From a virus, in IMG/VR virus record IMGVR_UViG_3300044641_007115, positions 160,491 to 224,490 of that record: 64,000 bases of DNA, one strand, 5' to 3'. The position numbers were made by a program, and so were the translations under genes. This document shows, piece by piece, positions 1-7,911 of the stretch. The notes beneath the pieces are model-generated. The model saw only the letters and a list, made by a program, of their open reading frames with translations, did not search any database and had not been told where the DNA came from. Every line of letters starts with the position of its first letter. Positions within the stretch are counted from its first letter, which is position 1.

Positions 1-743
1 CGGCAAAGACCCGCGCGCTGAAGGCAGAATACTCTGTCGAACTTGCGCAGGACTTGAAGGCTCTGCACGGTATGGACGCCGAAACGGAATTGGCCTCGAT
101 TCTCTCCACGGAAATCTTGGCTGAAATCAACCGTGAAGTCGTTCGCACCCTGTACTTCATCGCCAAGCCGGGCGCACAGAAGGGCACCGCTAACGCCGGT
201 GTGTTTGACCTTGACACTGACTCCAACGGTCGTTGGTTGGCTGAAAAGTTCAAGGGTTTGATGTTCCAAGTCGAGCGTGACGCGAACCAGATTGGTCGTG
301 ACACCCGTCGCGGCAAGGGTAACTTCATCGTGTGCTCTTCGGACGTTGCGTCCGCTCTGCACATGGCGGGTGTCCTGAACTACGCCCCGGCGCTGAACAC
401 CAACCTGACGGTTGACGACACTGGCAACACGTTTGCTGGCGTTATCAACGGTCGTTACAAGGTGTTCGTCGATCCGTACTTCGACAATACGGGTGACCTG
501 AATACGGAACTCTTGATGGTCGGCTACAAGGGCACCAATGCCTATGACGCTGGCTTCTTCTATTGCCCGTACATTCCGTTGCAGATGGTACGCGCGGTTG
601 GTGAAAACACCCTCCAGCCGAAGATCGCGTTCCGTACCCGCTACGGTTTGGTCAGCAACCCGTACTACACGAACGCTTCGGGCGACATCCTCTCCGCAAG
701 CAACCCGTACTACCGCTTGGTCAAGGTCATCAACCTCACCTAA
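1..743 (+). CDS. 23: Major capsid protein, gp23-like (5' truncated)
   Basis: The frame is open from base 3 and runs off the left edge, so only the C-terminal part (about 246 residues) is present. The segment ALKAEYSVELAQDLKALHG followed by DAETELASILSTEI is characteristic of the T4 gp23 family, the HK97-fold protein that forms the hexamers of the head. Downstream tracts such as NPYY repeated near the C-terminus also fit. A strong terminator follows 20 bases after the stop. A short copy of the DLKALHGxDAxTEL tract recurs at 50845-51096 in an unrelated small protein. Confidence 0.93.
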   Translation, partial: AKTRALKAEYSVELAQDLKALHGMDAETELASILSTEILAEINREVVRTLYFIAKPGAQKGTANAGVFDLDTDSNGRWLAEKFKGLMFQVERDANQIGRDTRRGKGNFIVCSSDVASALHMAGVLNYAPALNTNLTVDDTGNTFAGVINGRYKVFVDPYFDNTGDLNTELLMVGYKGTNAYDAGFFYCPYIPLQMVRAVGENTLQPKIAFRTRYGLVSNPYYTNASGDILSASNPYYRLVKVINLT

Positions 744-760
744 GCATAGTCCTAGCGACA

Positions 761-797
761 AAAAAGGCCCGGCAGAAATGCCGGGCCTTTTTCTTTT
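761..797 (+). terminator. Rho-independent terminator after the capsid gene
   Basis: Perfect 8-bp GC stem (766-773 with 780-787, GGCCCGGC/GCCGGGCC, 6-nt loop) followed by TTTTTCTTTTT. A-run on the 5' side means it can also serve the convergent minus-strand gene. Confidence 0.92.
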
Positions 798-801
798 TGG
801 G

Positions 802-1374
802 TTACGCACCAACGGTCATGATCTTCTCTTCAACCGCCGCGACGAAAGATTGTTGTTGCTGGTGTGCTTGTCGCTTCAGTTTGCGCCGTTGCTTCTTGGT
901 CAGCCCGTCATTCGGAATACCGTTCGCCACCGCCATTTCCCGCAACTTCTGCAATAAACGAGATTCTTCCTTCGCCTTTCCCCAATTGTGCCAGCAACAC
1001 ATCGTCCGCGTGTTCTCTAGTGAATCCGATCCACCGTGGCTACGCGCGCGTGTATGATCGTGCGTGAAGAGAACTTCCCGGCCATCTTCCGTGATGCCCC
1101 ACAAATTCAAGTGGTACGGTTTGGCAACCGGATCTTTCCCGGCATCTGTCATGTCCCTTTCAATAGCAAAGAACGATCCGACGTAGATGCATTCCGGGTG
1201 TGAACACTTCGGACCATAGGTCAGGAAAGTTAACAGCCGGGTGGATCGGCGACTGACCAACGCCCCGTCAATCATCACCCGCGTTTCCTCTACACCTTCA
1301 CGGATCAGTGCAAACCCTTCTTCGAGCGTGAGAGTTTTCAATCGGTCGTATTTTTTGATGTTGCTTTTCTTCAA
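802..1374 (-). CDS. HNH-type endonuclease-like protein
   Basis: A 190-residue protein if it starts at TTG 1374. That TTG overlaps the TGA of the upstream ADP-ribosylglycohydrolase gene and has GGAGAAG upstream; no ATG lies at a sensible place, and the in-frame ATG further upstream would sit inside the neighbour. The central part has a CSHPEC cysteine pair, then HDHTRARSHGG, an Asn, and CCWHNWGK, which reads as an HNH/zinc nuclease core. Free-standing HNH proteins are common homing or packaging-associated nucleases in phages. Lys/Arg- and Gln-rich C-terminus. Substrate unknown. Confidence 0.75.
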   Translation of the reverse strand: MKKSNIKKYDRLKTLTLEEGFALIREGVEETRVMIDGALVSRRSTRLLTFLTYGPKCSHPECIYVGSFFAIERDMTDAGKDPVAKPYHLNLWGITEDGREVLFTHDHTRARSHGGSDSLENTRTMCCWHNWGKAKEESRLLQKLREMAVANGIPNDGLTKKQRRKLKRQAHQQQQSFVAAVEEKIMTVGA

Positions 1375-2222
1375 AGCTCTTCTCCGATTTCTGCCAGTTT
1401 GATGGCCGTTTTTCGAATTTCTTCCGACCATGATAACCGATTCAACCACTCCGATGGAATGCCAGATTCGCCATAATACGCCCCGGCCAGTTGTCCATAG
1501 ATCGCCGCGATGGTGTCCGCATCGCCGCCGAAATTTGCCGCCATCAAACACCCATCCCGGAATGTATCGGTGTTGGCGAAACAGTACAGCGCCGCATGCA
1601 TGCTTTCCAGCACATACCCGGACGGTTCAACATCTTCCCTTCGCGACGGCACATGGACGCCGGATAGAATGTCTTGCTTGCTCTGTCCATGCAATGCCCG
1701 GTGGATCAACATTGCATAGGTCTGACAACACTCCAAACAGACCGGCGCGGCGTGGGTGAGTAGCGATTGAGCAATCGCATTCTCTTTGGTCTTGGTTAGA
1801 TCCTTCCAGAAGAGGATAGGAATCGGTGCCAGCCGCATCAGGGAGCCGTTTCCCGCGACTTCCGGGTCGGGGTTGCCCGCAAAGTACACCCCGGTCTTCT
1901 CGAAGCGCTGTAGGGCCGCTTTCGTGGCATTACCGATGTCAAAGCAATAGCCAAGGACGCTCATGTATCCTTGTCGCCACCACAAAAGGAATCGGTTCAT
2001 CACGTCCAGCCCATTGAACCCTTTGTAGGCTTTCAGGCTTTCGGCCAGACATAATGCCATCGAAGTGTCATCGGTCCATTCGCCCGCCGCCAGATGAAAT
2101 GGCCCACCGCCTACCATATCGTCAATGGGAGCGGGTGCCATTTCGAATTCATTCGTGGCACCCACCGCGTCACCGACAGCCAATCCTAGTAATGATCCAG
2201 TGGCCCGGTTCCGATCAATCAT
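1371..2222 (-). CDS. ADP-ribosylglycohydrolase (DraG/ARH family)
   Basis: The 283-residue length is typical of the family. N-terminal GSLLGLAVGDAVG, EWTDDTSMALCLAESL (metal-binding Thr-Asp-Asp) and C-terminal NFGGDADTIAAIYGQLAGA (second Asp-Asp-type metal site) are the hallmark di-Mg ADP-ribosylhydrolase motifs. It should remove ADP-ribose from proteins, nucleic acids or small molecules. In a phage this could undo host ADP-ribosylation defences or recycle ADP-ribose. Start ATG overlaps the upstream stop by 4 nt (ATGA), so it is translationally coupled to the YiaAB gene. Confidence 0.92.
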   Translation of the reverse strand: MIDRNRATGSLLGLAVGDAVGATNEFEMAPAPIDDMVGGGPFHLAAGEWTDDTSMALCLAESLKAYKGFNGLDVMNRFLLWWRQGYMSVLGYCFDIGNATKAALQRFEKTGVYFAGNPDPEVAGNGSLMRLAPIPILFWKDLTKTKENAIAQSLLTHAAPVCLECCQTYAMLIHRALHGQSKQDILSGVHVPSRREDVEPSGYVLESMHAALYCFANTDTFRDGCLMAANFGGDADTIAAIYGQLAGAYYGESGIPSEWLNRLSWSEEIRKTAIKLAEIGEEL

Positions 2223-2647
2223 TCCCGTTCCCTGATGCCCGCCATATCGCGCGTGTTCTTCTGAACGGCGATGGACCCGAACAACGACAGCAGATAACAG
2301 GCCCCGAAGAAGCCCTTCTCACTGAGCACGATTTCCGCGTTCCACAGCCCGGCCAGCAACAGCGTCAGGCACATCAGCACGGAAATCCAACACAGTCCGT
2401 AGTACAGGTTGCTCACGGGAATGTTCTCAGACCGGTCCCGCACCGACTTTTGAACCGACACGGCGGCGAACAGTCCGAACATCAGCAGGATGAAGTAGAA
2501 ACCCTTGCTGGCTAAGGGCATGGAAGCATTCCACAGCCCGACGTTGTAGCTGAGCGCCCCGGCCAGAAGCGCGATCCAACTGGTGCCAATGAAGGCAGCG
2601 GTAGGCGGTTGTACTGTGGGAAGTTGATTGGTTGGGTTAGTTGACAT
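2219..2647 (-). CDS. YiaA/YiaB-family inner membrane protein
   Basis: 142 residues from ATG 2647. Two similar halves, each with a helix pair: FIGTSWIALLAGALSYNVGL then KGFYFILLMFGLFAAVSVQK-RDR, and again LYYGLCWISVLMCLTLLLAG then KGFFGACYLLSLFGSIAVQK-RD. The repeated GLWNA, EKG/SKG and QKxxRD motifs match the YiaAB two-helix domain of enterobacterial inner-membrane proteins of unknown function. Four TM helices predicted by eye. The start lies directly behind a TATATG stretch, with no clear ribosome binding site. Confidence 0.85.
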   Translation of the reverse strand: MSTNPTNQLPTVQPPTAAFIGTSWIALLAGALSYNVGLWNASMPLASKGFYFILLMFGLFAAVSVQKSVRDRSENIPVSNLYYGLCWISVLMCLTLLLAGLWNAEIVLSEKGFFGACYLLSLFGSIAVQKNTRDMAGIRERE

Positions 2648-2672
2648 ATAAGAAAAGCATACCACAACTCGT

Positions 2673-2703
2673 TTTACATTTTGGAAATGATCTGAGGTAT
2701 AAT
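2673..2703 (+). promoter_or_regulatory. Possible promoter for 2787 gene
   Basis: TATAAT at 2698-2703 with a weak TTTACA 19 bases upstream. An operator-like TTGACATATAAG lies at 2641-2652 but has no good -10 at 17 bases. Confidence 0.35.
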
Positions 2704-2749
2704 TACAGGAGTGCGACGACCGCGCACACTATTTTCAATCACAGGAGGA

Positions 2750-2773
2750 ATGTCTATGACAGGTTTCAGGTAA
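2750..2773 (+). CDS. Seven-codon leader mini-ORF
   Basis: ATG at 2750 has a perfect AGGAGG 3 bases upstream and encodes MSMTGFR. Its TAA is the start of the next Shine-Dalgarno (TAAGGAGG) that serves the 2787 gene. The layout suggests translational coupling or a uORF; it may also be a chance duplication of the ribosome binding site. Confidence 0.3.
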   Translation: MSMTGFR

Positions 2774-2786
2774 GGAGGTAGTACCT

Positions 2787-3683
2787 ATGCGTCCTGACAT
2801 GGACAAGTTGATCTGTGAACGTCAACGTCGCGGTAGCCGCAATCTGTCGAAAAAGACCGGTGCCCGGTTGTCGGTGAAAGTTGACTATGATGATGATTAC
2901 GATTCCGGTCCTACGTTTTTGCCGAACGGTCGGCGGCGGATGTACGGATGGAAAGCGAAGGAACTGAACGAAAATCTCAGCCCGCTGTACCGGTATCTGG
3001 ATTCGTCCGCCGGTCGCCCGTGGGATGAGGTTTACAGCGAAATCCGTACCAATATCGACACCCGTAGCGCCATCGGTCTGCATGTCATGCAGCACCTTTA
3101 TCAGCACGTTGAGCGCGAAGTGGTCGTGACGGACGGTGTGCCCTACCGTTGTAGCTATGGTTGGGTGCGGGAAGTGGACGGACTCTACATTCACCCCGAT
3201 ACCGGGATGCTCGAACACCACACGTCTTCGACGGCGTGGCGGAAACGGGACAACCGGAAGACGGCGGACCCGGATCGGCTTCACTGGTACGGGAACACGT
3301 TCTTGATTCGGGAAAAGAGAATGAAGTCTGTGTGTCGTTGCAATCAGCCGAAGTGGGACGAACGTCCCCGGTGGGAGAAGTATCATCAGCCCGCCCCGTT
3401 GATTTGCCAGCACGGTAATCCGTTGACTGTCTTTTACGTTTGGACGGTGGTGGAATATGAGTATCGCCACCCGGAAGATGTGTACAAGGTCCACACGTAT
3501 GAGAACAGCGACGAATGGACCCGCCGCCGGTTCAATCTGGTCGAACCCGGTATGCGCCACGTGATTCGGTATCGCGACGTGCCGGACAAAATGGCGGAAC
3601 CGATTGTGGTTCGCCGGAAGACGGCCAATCGGAAGGAAATGAAAATCATTGCCCGGATGCTGGAAACGGCATCCGGCAAATAG
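2787..3683 (+). CDS. Conserved hypothetical protein (ELNENLxPLYR family)
   Basis: 298 residues; strong AAGGAGG 8 bases before ATG. The central tract ELNENLSPLYRYLDSSAGRP, WDEVYSEI and HVMQHLYQHV belongs to a hypothetical family that I recall from bacterial chromosomes, where members have the same arrangement after a short basic N-terminus. C-terminal part has a CRCNQP pair and several His/Cys residues. No enzymatic motif recognised. Ends 3 bases before its own terminator, so it is a monocistronic unit. Confidence 0.8.
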   Translation: MRPDMDKLICERQRRGSRNLSKKTGARLSVKVDYDDDYDSGPTFLPNGRRRMYGWKAKELNENLSPLYRYLDSSAGRPWDEVYSEIRTNIDTRSAIGLHVMQHLYQHVEREVVVTDGVPYRCSYGWVREVDGLYIHPDTGMLEHHTSSTAWRKRDNRKTADPDRLHWYGNTFLIREKRMKSVCRCNQPKWDERPRWEKYHQPAPLICQHGNPLTVFYVWTVVEYEYRHPEDVYKVHTYENSDEWTRRRFNLVEPGMRHVIRYRDVPDKMAEPIVVRRKTANRKEMKIIARMLETASGK

Positions 3684-3718
3684 AAAGGCCCGGCGGGAGT
3701 GCCGGGCCGTTTCTTTTC
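3684..3718 (+). terminator. Rho-independent terminator
   Basis: Perfect 8-bp stem GGCCCGGC/GCCGGGCC (3687-3694 with 3701-3708) then GTTTCTTTTCT. Nearly the same stem as the one after the capsid gene. Confidence 0.9.
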
Positions 3719-3908
3719 TGGTGTTCGTCTACATACTACGCAATTCGCACGCTCTTCCCAAATCTGGCACGCGCGCGCGGATGCATGCGGAATCGGGGCC
3801 GGAACGTTGGAAGGTTTTTTTCATGCAGCAAAACCGCAAGTATGTCCGATATGATAATACCCACCGAAAGGAAATCCATAAAATCATAGACCAGTTTTTC
3901 GGGCAACA

Positions 3909-4454
3909 TCACCGATTCAGTTCCTTTTCAATCGCGTGTCTCACAACACCGTGAAGGTTCCCCGGTGTCAGATGTTGGTGTAAGTCGTCGAACGCCTGTA
4001 GAGCGTTCTGGAAATGAATGCCGATGCCACCGGCGGCATTCCACCGGTCGATGTTGAGCCGGTAGTCGTCGATCAGGATGTCGCCGGGTTTGGCATGCTG
4101 TCCTTTGTTGGCGCGCGGCGGCGTGATGACCACCGGGTCCAGCCGTGGCAAAACGCCGTGGATTTCCAGCCACGTCAATTTATTTTCCCGGCATTGATCC
4201 GGCAGATGTTTCGACGTGCTGCTACAAATTCCAGTGCGGGTGATTCCCATGACGTATTCCAGCAAAAGCCGGGACCCTTTCATCCACGGAAGATCGCGGA
4301 AAAAGGTCCCGTGCTTTTCGTAGAACGCCTGTCTCTTCTCGTTCGGCCAAGGATTCGCATGGTCATAGACTTCACCGGTGAGCCGGAAGTATTCCCCTTC
4401 GGCGTCTGCCAGCACCATGTCCATGTCGAAGTAGACTAGCGGGCTTGTGGACAT
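3909..4454 (-). CDS. HAD-family 5'(3')-deoxyribonucleotidase-like
   Basis: 181 residues from ATG 4454. N-terminal LVYFDMDMVLADAEGEY gives the HAD DxD nucleophile motif (the second Asp-x-Asp reads DMDMV rather than DxDGT). C-terminal ILIDDYRLNIDRWNAAGG is the acidic motif of 5'-nucleotidase type C (NT5C) proteins, with TPPRANKGQHAK supplying the Lys. Such enzymes dephosphorylate (deoxy)nucleotides and balance phage dNTP pools. The start lies 19 nt inside the upstream gene. Confidence 0.82.
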   Translation of the reverse strand: MSTSPLVYFDMDMVLADAEGEYFRLTGEVYDHANPWPNEKRQAFYEKHGTFFRDLPWMKGSRLLLEYVMGITRTGICSSTSKHLPDQCRENKLTWLEIHGVLPRLDPVVITPPRANKGQHAKPGDILIDDYRLNIDRWNAAGGIGIHFQNALQAFDDLHQHLTPGNLHGVVRHAIEKELNR

Positions 4455-4849
4455 TTTTCCCGCCACTGGAACATCGCCCATTCCCAATCCGTGAAGTCGT
4501 CCGGCTTAACCAGACCGTTCAGCGTGCGATCATACAGCCGCTCCGGGAGCACGATACAAACCGCCGTCAGTGCGCCGTTGAGCGCTTCCATCGATTCGTT
4601 GAACGAACACCACGGGAACGGGTTGTCCGGCGACTGCAACAGCGCTTCGAGTTCCAGAAGCGAACTCTGATATCCGCCATTGAGCACGACCACCGTCTTG
4701 TGATTGTCTTCCCACTCACACAACGTTGCCGCTTGCCCGGATTCCGGGTCGCTGAAGTATCGCCGCCACATCGCCGAAGTTGCGTGAAGCGACTGGATTC
4801 CGGCGTGGATTCCCGCCGTGTACATGTTTGCGAAACAGTAAAGTCTCAT
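4436..4849 (-). CDS. Hypothetical protein
   Basis: 137 residues. ATG 4849 chosen because GGAGAAG lies just upstream; longer frames would run into the upstream gene. Starts MRLYCFANMYTAGIHAG. No recognisable motif; composition is that of a soluble cytosolic protein. Overlaps the nucleotidase by 19 nt. Confidence 0.75.
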   Translation of the reverse strand: MRLYCFANMYTAGIHAGIQSLHATSAMWRRYFSDPESGQAATLCEWEDNHKTVVVLNGGYQSSLLELEALLQSPDNPFPWCSFNESMEALNGALTAVCIVLPERLYDRTLNGLVKPDDFTDWEWAMFQWREKCPQAR

Positions 4850-4860
4850 TCTTCTCCATT

Positions 4861-5262
4861 CTAACTGATGTGACCAAGCGCGCGTGCCCACCGAAGAACG
4901 CCGTGTTGCTTGGTGATCGGCACACACGATACCACTATCCGTTCGACCAGCGCGTCCAGTTCCTTGCACCGGGCCTTTCGCTTCTCATACCGTTGCGGAT
5001 CTTTCATGTCATAGGACATGTCGAATTCCGCCGTGCAAGGCATGCACTGATGGGCGGGCTTTGGCGACACTTGGAATGCCACCATACGCCAGACGTAGGA
5101 CGCTTCGCCCGTGCGCGGGTCGTCTTTCTTGATGGTCGGTTTGCTCGAACGCAACCGATTCTTCCGGCCTTTGATGGCGTTGAACAGGAACTCTTCGATT
5201 TCATTGGCCGGGTTGAATCCGACCAGTGTGGGCATTTCGCGGGTGAAGGATGCAAAGTTCAT
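4861..5262 (-). CDS. Hypothetical protein
   Basis: 133 residues starting MNFASFTREMPTL; the ATG overlaps the end of the short upstream gene region (TACTAACATG). Middle part has KKDDPRTGEASYVWRMVAFQ and a CMPC pair. A basic stretch YEKRKARCKELDALVERI looks helical. Function unknown. Confidence 0.72.
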   Translation of the reverse strand: MNFASFTREMPTLVGFNPANEIEEFLFNAIKGRKNRLRSSKPTIKKDDPRTGEASYVWRMVAFQVSPKPAHQCMPCTAEFDMSYDMKDPQRYEKRKARCKELDALVERIVVSCVPITKQHGVLRWARALGHIS

Positions 5263-5263
5263 G

Positions 5264-5413
5264 TTAGTACCCAAGAACCCAACCGATCACGTTCAGGACG
5301 AAGCTCTCGAACTTCGTCTCTTCAGACTTCATCGGCAACGCAAGGGCATTGCGACGGGCTTGTTTGCGGAAGGCGTTCATTCTCTGAGTCGTGATGGCGG
5401 CGGCGTAAGTCAT
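5264..5413 (-). CDS. Small hypothetical protein (49 aa)
   Basis: A 49-residue gene starting MTYAAAITTQRMNAFRKQAR and ending IGWVLGY. It sits directly behind an early-type operator promoter with GGAGAGAG 7 bases before ATG, so it is expressed despite its size. First gene of the minus-strand run that ends at the nucleotidase. Confidence 0.75.
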   Translation of the reverse strand: MTYAAAITTQRMNAFRKQARRNALALPMKSEETKFESFVLNVIGWVLGY

Positions 5414-5433
5414 TTCGTTCTCTCTCCATATTC

Positions 5434-5462
5434 AGAGTAGCAAACGCTGACTTATATGTCAA
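5434..5462 (-). promoter_or_regulatory. Early-type operator promoter
   Basis: TTGACA (5457-5462), 17-nt spacer, TACTCT (5434-5439); palindrome-like GACATATAAGTC at 5449-5460 overlaps the -35. GGAGAG and ATG follow at once. Confidence 0.88.
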
Positions 5463-5472
5463 CACCTTTTTT

Positions 5473-5862
5473 TCAAATTTCGTCGCTGGCCTTGAGTTTT
5501 CCTTCGATGGCCTTATTCACGGTCGCGGTGGATGTTCGGAAGAACCGGGCGATGTCCGGGATCGTCCATTTTTCCTTCTTGTTGTAGTACAGATCCCGCA
5601 TGTGATCGATTTCTTCCCGCGTGTGCTTGGGCGGGCGTCCGCGCGTGTGCCCGCCCGCGCGGGTGTTTTTCTTGAGTAATGCGGTGTAGTGGTCAGCATC
5701 TTCCTTCGGCCCGTGTTTGCTATACACCTTCAGCATTGACATCCGAACGATGCGGCACTCCATTGGCGTTCGGAAGTCATGCATGCCGCCCCGTGGACAG
5801 TTGGCGTACTTGATGTCTTCGGTCGCCGAAATGTCGCACTTCGCACAGATGTGGCCGGTCAT
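5473..5862 (-). CDS. Zinc/HTH DNA-binding protein
   Basis: 129 residues from ATG 5862 (4-nt ATGA overlap with the gene upstream). N-terminus CAKC plus a later Cys and His suggests a metal site. The middle GGHTRGRPPKHT resembles an AT-hook. The C-terminus WTIPDIARFFRTSTATVNKA is a good helix-turn-helix. A sequence-specific DNA-binding role is likely; it is one candidate for the regulator of the palindromic promoters in this window, but nothing here proves that. Confidence 0.75.
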   Translation of the reverse strand: MTGHICAKCDISATEDIKYANCPRGGMHDFRTPMECRIVRMSMLKVYSKHGPKEDADHYTALLKKNTRAGGHTRGRPPKHTREEIDHMRDLYYNKKEKWTIPDIARFFRTSTATVNKAIEGKLKASDEI

Positions 5863-6383
5863 TCCTCTTCCGCCCCGATAGCGAATTTGAATTCGGCGGC
5901 GATAGCCCGGCCCGCATCGGTGATTCGCAACACCTTGGTTTCGTTGTCCCGGAGCAAACTGGATGCCATTTTCAGTCCCACAGACATTGACTTCCATGCT
6001 TCGGTTATCTCTTCCGTTTCACCCGGCGCGATCAACACCGGATCGTATGGCCCATGTTGTCGGGCCATTTCAAAAACCCCGTGAAAAATGGCATCCGCTG
6101 TCTGTGACCGCTTCGCCCGCGTCGCTTCGTCGTAGAGGAATTCCGACTGGATCAAGCCTTTGTTCTCAAGCGCGCTGAGAGTGTCCTGACGGACGTGGTA
6201 GGTGGGAACCTGACCGTCATGCAATTCCGGCATCGGACCCGGCGACCAGTTCTTGTATTTGCGCGCGGCTTCCCGGAGCACACCGATCTGTAATGCGGAC
6301 AAACCATGTTTCTTGGTGACCGCGATACCCAATTTGCCCGCCGAAGCGCGGCGCTGATCCAGTGTCATTTCGGTGGCGTTCAT
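5859..6383 (-). CDS. Hypothetical protein, possible winged-helix
   Basis: 174 residues from ATG 6383 (ATGA overlap upstream). LSALQIGVLREAARKY and TYHVRQDTLSALENKGLIQS, later VLRITDAGRAIA, together read like an MarR/PadR-type winged helix (helix, recognition helix, then the 'ItdaGrai' wing motif). Regulatory role inferred, weakly. Lies in a tight minus-strand operon with two other putative nucleic-acid-binding proteins. Confidence 0.7.
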   Translation of the reverse strand: MNATEMTLDQRRASAGKLGIAVTKKHGLSALQIGVLREAARKYKNWSPGPMPELHDGQVPTYHVRQDTLSALENKGLIQSEFLYDEATRAKRSQTADAIFHGVFEMARQHGPYDPVLIAPGETEEITEAWKSMSVGLKMASSLLRDNETKVLRITDAGRAIAAEFKFAIGAEEE

Positions 6384-6823
6384 TTCTTCCCTTTCGCTTG
6401 GCAGAGCCAGCACGGTGACGCCTTCTTCTCCGCTTCACCGGTGGCGATATCGGCGTCTGTTCCGTTGATGATGACTTCACAGGTATGGCCGCACGTATGA
6501 GTAACGGCGAATTTCACAGTTCGCGTGGTTCGACTGGCCGAACGATCCAAGAACGAACGGAGCGTTGCCGCGAAGCTGTTGGACTTGCGGAAAACACTCT
6601 GTAGCGTCGTCAGGGAGTTGCGGTCGGACGTATCGGCGTGAAGGGCTTTGATGCCTTCTTCCACAACGTCGTAGTATTTGTTGAAGGCGGCTTCAACGTC
6701 GGCTTGACATTGGACCGCATCCAATTCTTTGTCCAGCGTCACTTCCGCCGCGTCCATCGTCGGAAGGAAGGCTTTGACGTTTTCCCACGTCAGTTTACGG
6801 GTTAGGTCGTTCCATTCACTCAT
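6380..6823 (-). CDS. Zinc-ribbon hypothetical protein
   Basis: 147 residues. N-terminal 100 residues look helical (MSEWNDLTRKLTWENV onward); the C-terminus carries HTCGHTC and, 25 residues later, CWLCQAKGKK, a two-knuckle zinc site. ATG 6823 lies just inside the end of the preceding gene. Function unknown; nucleic-acid or protein binding possible. Confidence 0.72.
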   Translation of the reverse strand: MSEWNDLTRKLTWENVKAFLPTMDAAEVTLDKELDAVQCQADVEAAFNKYYDVVEEGIKALHADTSDRNSLTTLQSVFRKSNSFAATLRSFLDRSASRTTRTVKFAVTHTCGHTCEVIINGTDADIATGEAEKKASPCWLCQAKGKK

Positions 6824-7016
6824 GATCTTCACCAGCCAATCTGTTTCGTTCCTTGATCCAAAATTCTACATCATTTCCTAGCCGGGTTCCGTAGACTCCC
6901 GACGTATGCCATTCTGACGCCGCGCCGCCTTCAAAGTAGAAATACCCGCTTGCTCGAACCAATCGTTCCGGGATTCCACGCCGCTGAAATTCGGCATTGA
7001 CGGTCGCAACGGTCAT
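6816..7016 (-). CDS. Small conserved phage protein (66 aa)
   Basis: MTVATVNAEFQRRGIPERLV, then GYFYFEGG and a short C-terminus. This is a recurrent small protein in phages of Gram-negative bacteria (NAELxRRGxPExLVRxxGYYYF), function unknown. ATG 7016 preferred over GTG 7028 because of the spacing to the upstream stop at 7022. Confidence 0.75.
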   Translation of the reverse strand: MTVATVNAEFQRRGIPERLVRASGYFYFEGGAASEWHTSGVYGTRLGNDVEFWIKERNRLAGEDHE

Positions 7017-7021
7017 CTTCT

Positions 7022-7327
7022 TCACCACTTCTCAACCGGCTTGCTCAGCAAAGCATCGGCGTAGGCGTCGAACCCATCGGCAAGCTGGCGAAGGAAATTC
7101 ACTTCTTCTTTCAGAGTGAAGACGGTGGAAGTAATCGCGGAAGTGTCACCCGGCATGCCTTCGTTGTAGGCGGCTTCGAGGATCGCAGCGCGATTGACGT
7201 GCGCTTTCATGATCGCTTCGACGGCGGCGAACAATCGCTCATGCGTCTCAGCAACCTGACCAGTCTTCACGGCAAGGGCTTTGATGTCGGTCGGGGTTTT
7301 CGCGGTAACTTTCGGGGTCTTTGTCAT
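7022..7327 (-). CDS. Hypothetical early protein (101 aa)
   Basis: First gene after a perfect operator promoter (7345-7373). Thr/Lys-rich N-terminus MTKTPKVTAKTPTD, then mostly alpha-helical. No motif recognised. It heads a run of five or six overlapping minus-strand genes down to 5473. Confidence 0.78.
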   Translation of the reverse strand: MTKTPKVTAKTPTDIKALAVKTGQVAETHERLFAAVEAIMKAHVNRAAILEAAYNEGMPGDTSAITSTVFTLKEEVNFLRQLADGFDAYADALLSKPVEKW

Positions 7328-7344
7328 GTCGTCTCTCCATACTC

Positions 7345-7373
7345 AGAGTAACAAACCACGACATATATGTCAA
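7345..7373 (-). promoter_or_regulatory. Early-type operator promoter (perfect palindrome)
   Basis: TTGACA 7368-7373, 17-nt spacer, TACTCT 7345-7350. GACATATATGTC at 7360-7371 is a perfect 12-bp palindrome. GGAGAGACGAC-ATG follows. Confidence 0.92.
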
Positions 7374-7561
7374 GAGGTTACCGTAGAAATTTTCACCGGA
7401 CGATAGTCGTAGCACTTGTACTGGTCGTTGTAGGTCTTGGTGGCTTCGCCCCGGCGCACATGCATGTTCATGTGGGCGGCGAATCCGAATCCGTTGGCCG
7501 GAATTTCTTTCGGACAGCACATACACCGGCGCGGTTTCATTTTCGTGTGACGTTGTGGCAT
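7370..7561 (-). CDS. Small zinc-finger-like protein (63 aa)
   Basis: Starts at ATG 7561 overlapping the previous stop (TAATG). CMCCPKEIPANGFGFAAHMNMH forms a C2H2-like pattern. Likely nucleic-acid or protein binding. Its stop lies inside the -35 of the next promoter, so the two units are packed without spacer. Confidence 0.68.
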   Translation of the reverse strand: MPQRHTKMKPRRCMCCPKEIPANGFGFAAHMNMHVRRGEATKTYNDQYKCYDYRPVKISTVTS

Positions 7562-7911
7562 TACAATGTTCCCCGTAGTCCGAAATCGGAAAATTTGAAG
7601 TTCTCGATGCGCTCCGCTTCGGCGATGATCTGTTCCGCCGTCCCGGTCAGGTTGACGCCGATCCCCTTGATATCCAAGATCATAGAGAATTCGAAGGCCG
7701 GGAACCGTGTCTGAACGGCTTTCAGCGCCTCTTTCCAGTTGCCAGAGTCCGCACGGATGGTAATCTGATCGATGGTCCCTTCGGAAAACTGACGAATCAC
7801 TTCAGTTTCCTTCGTCGTCACGGAATGTTCACTGGCAGTGACGGATGGGTAGATGTTCCCGTGCCCGACTTTGTACCCGTCTATCGGAGGAATGTATCCT
7901 TTAGGTATCAT
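7561..7911 (-). CDS. Hypothetical protein (116 aa)
   Basis: ATG 7911 overlaps the upstream stop (TAATG). Begins MIPKGYIPPIDGYKVGHG; alternating strand/helix composition. No motif recognised. Confidence 0.7.
   Translation of the reverse strand: MIPKGYIPPIDGYKVGHGNIYPSVTASEHSVTTKETEVIRQFSEGTIDQITIRADSGNWKEALKAVQTRFPAFEFSMILDIKGIGVNLTGTAEQIIAEAERIENFKFSDFGLRGTL

Noticed and set aside
3822-3954. Plus-strand frame starting MQQNRKYVRYDN in the 3719-3908 gap
   Set aside because: Lies partly antisense to the nucleotidase gene, has no ribosome binding site; the gap itself holds nothing else I can support.
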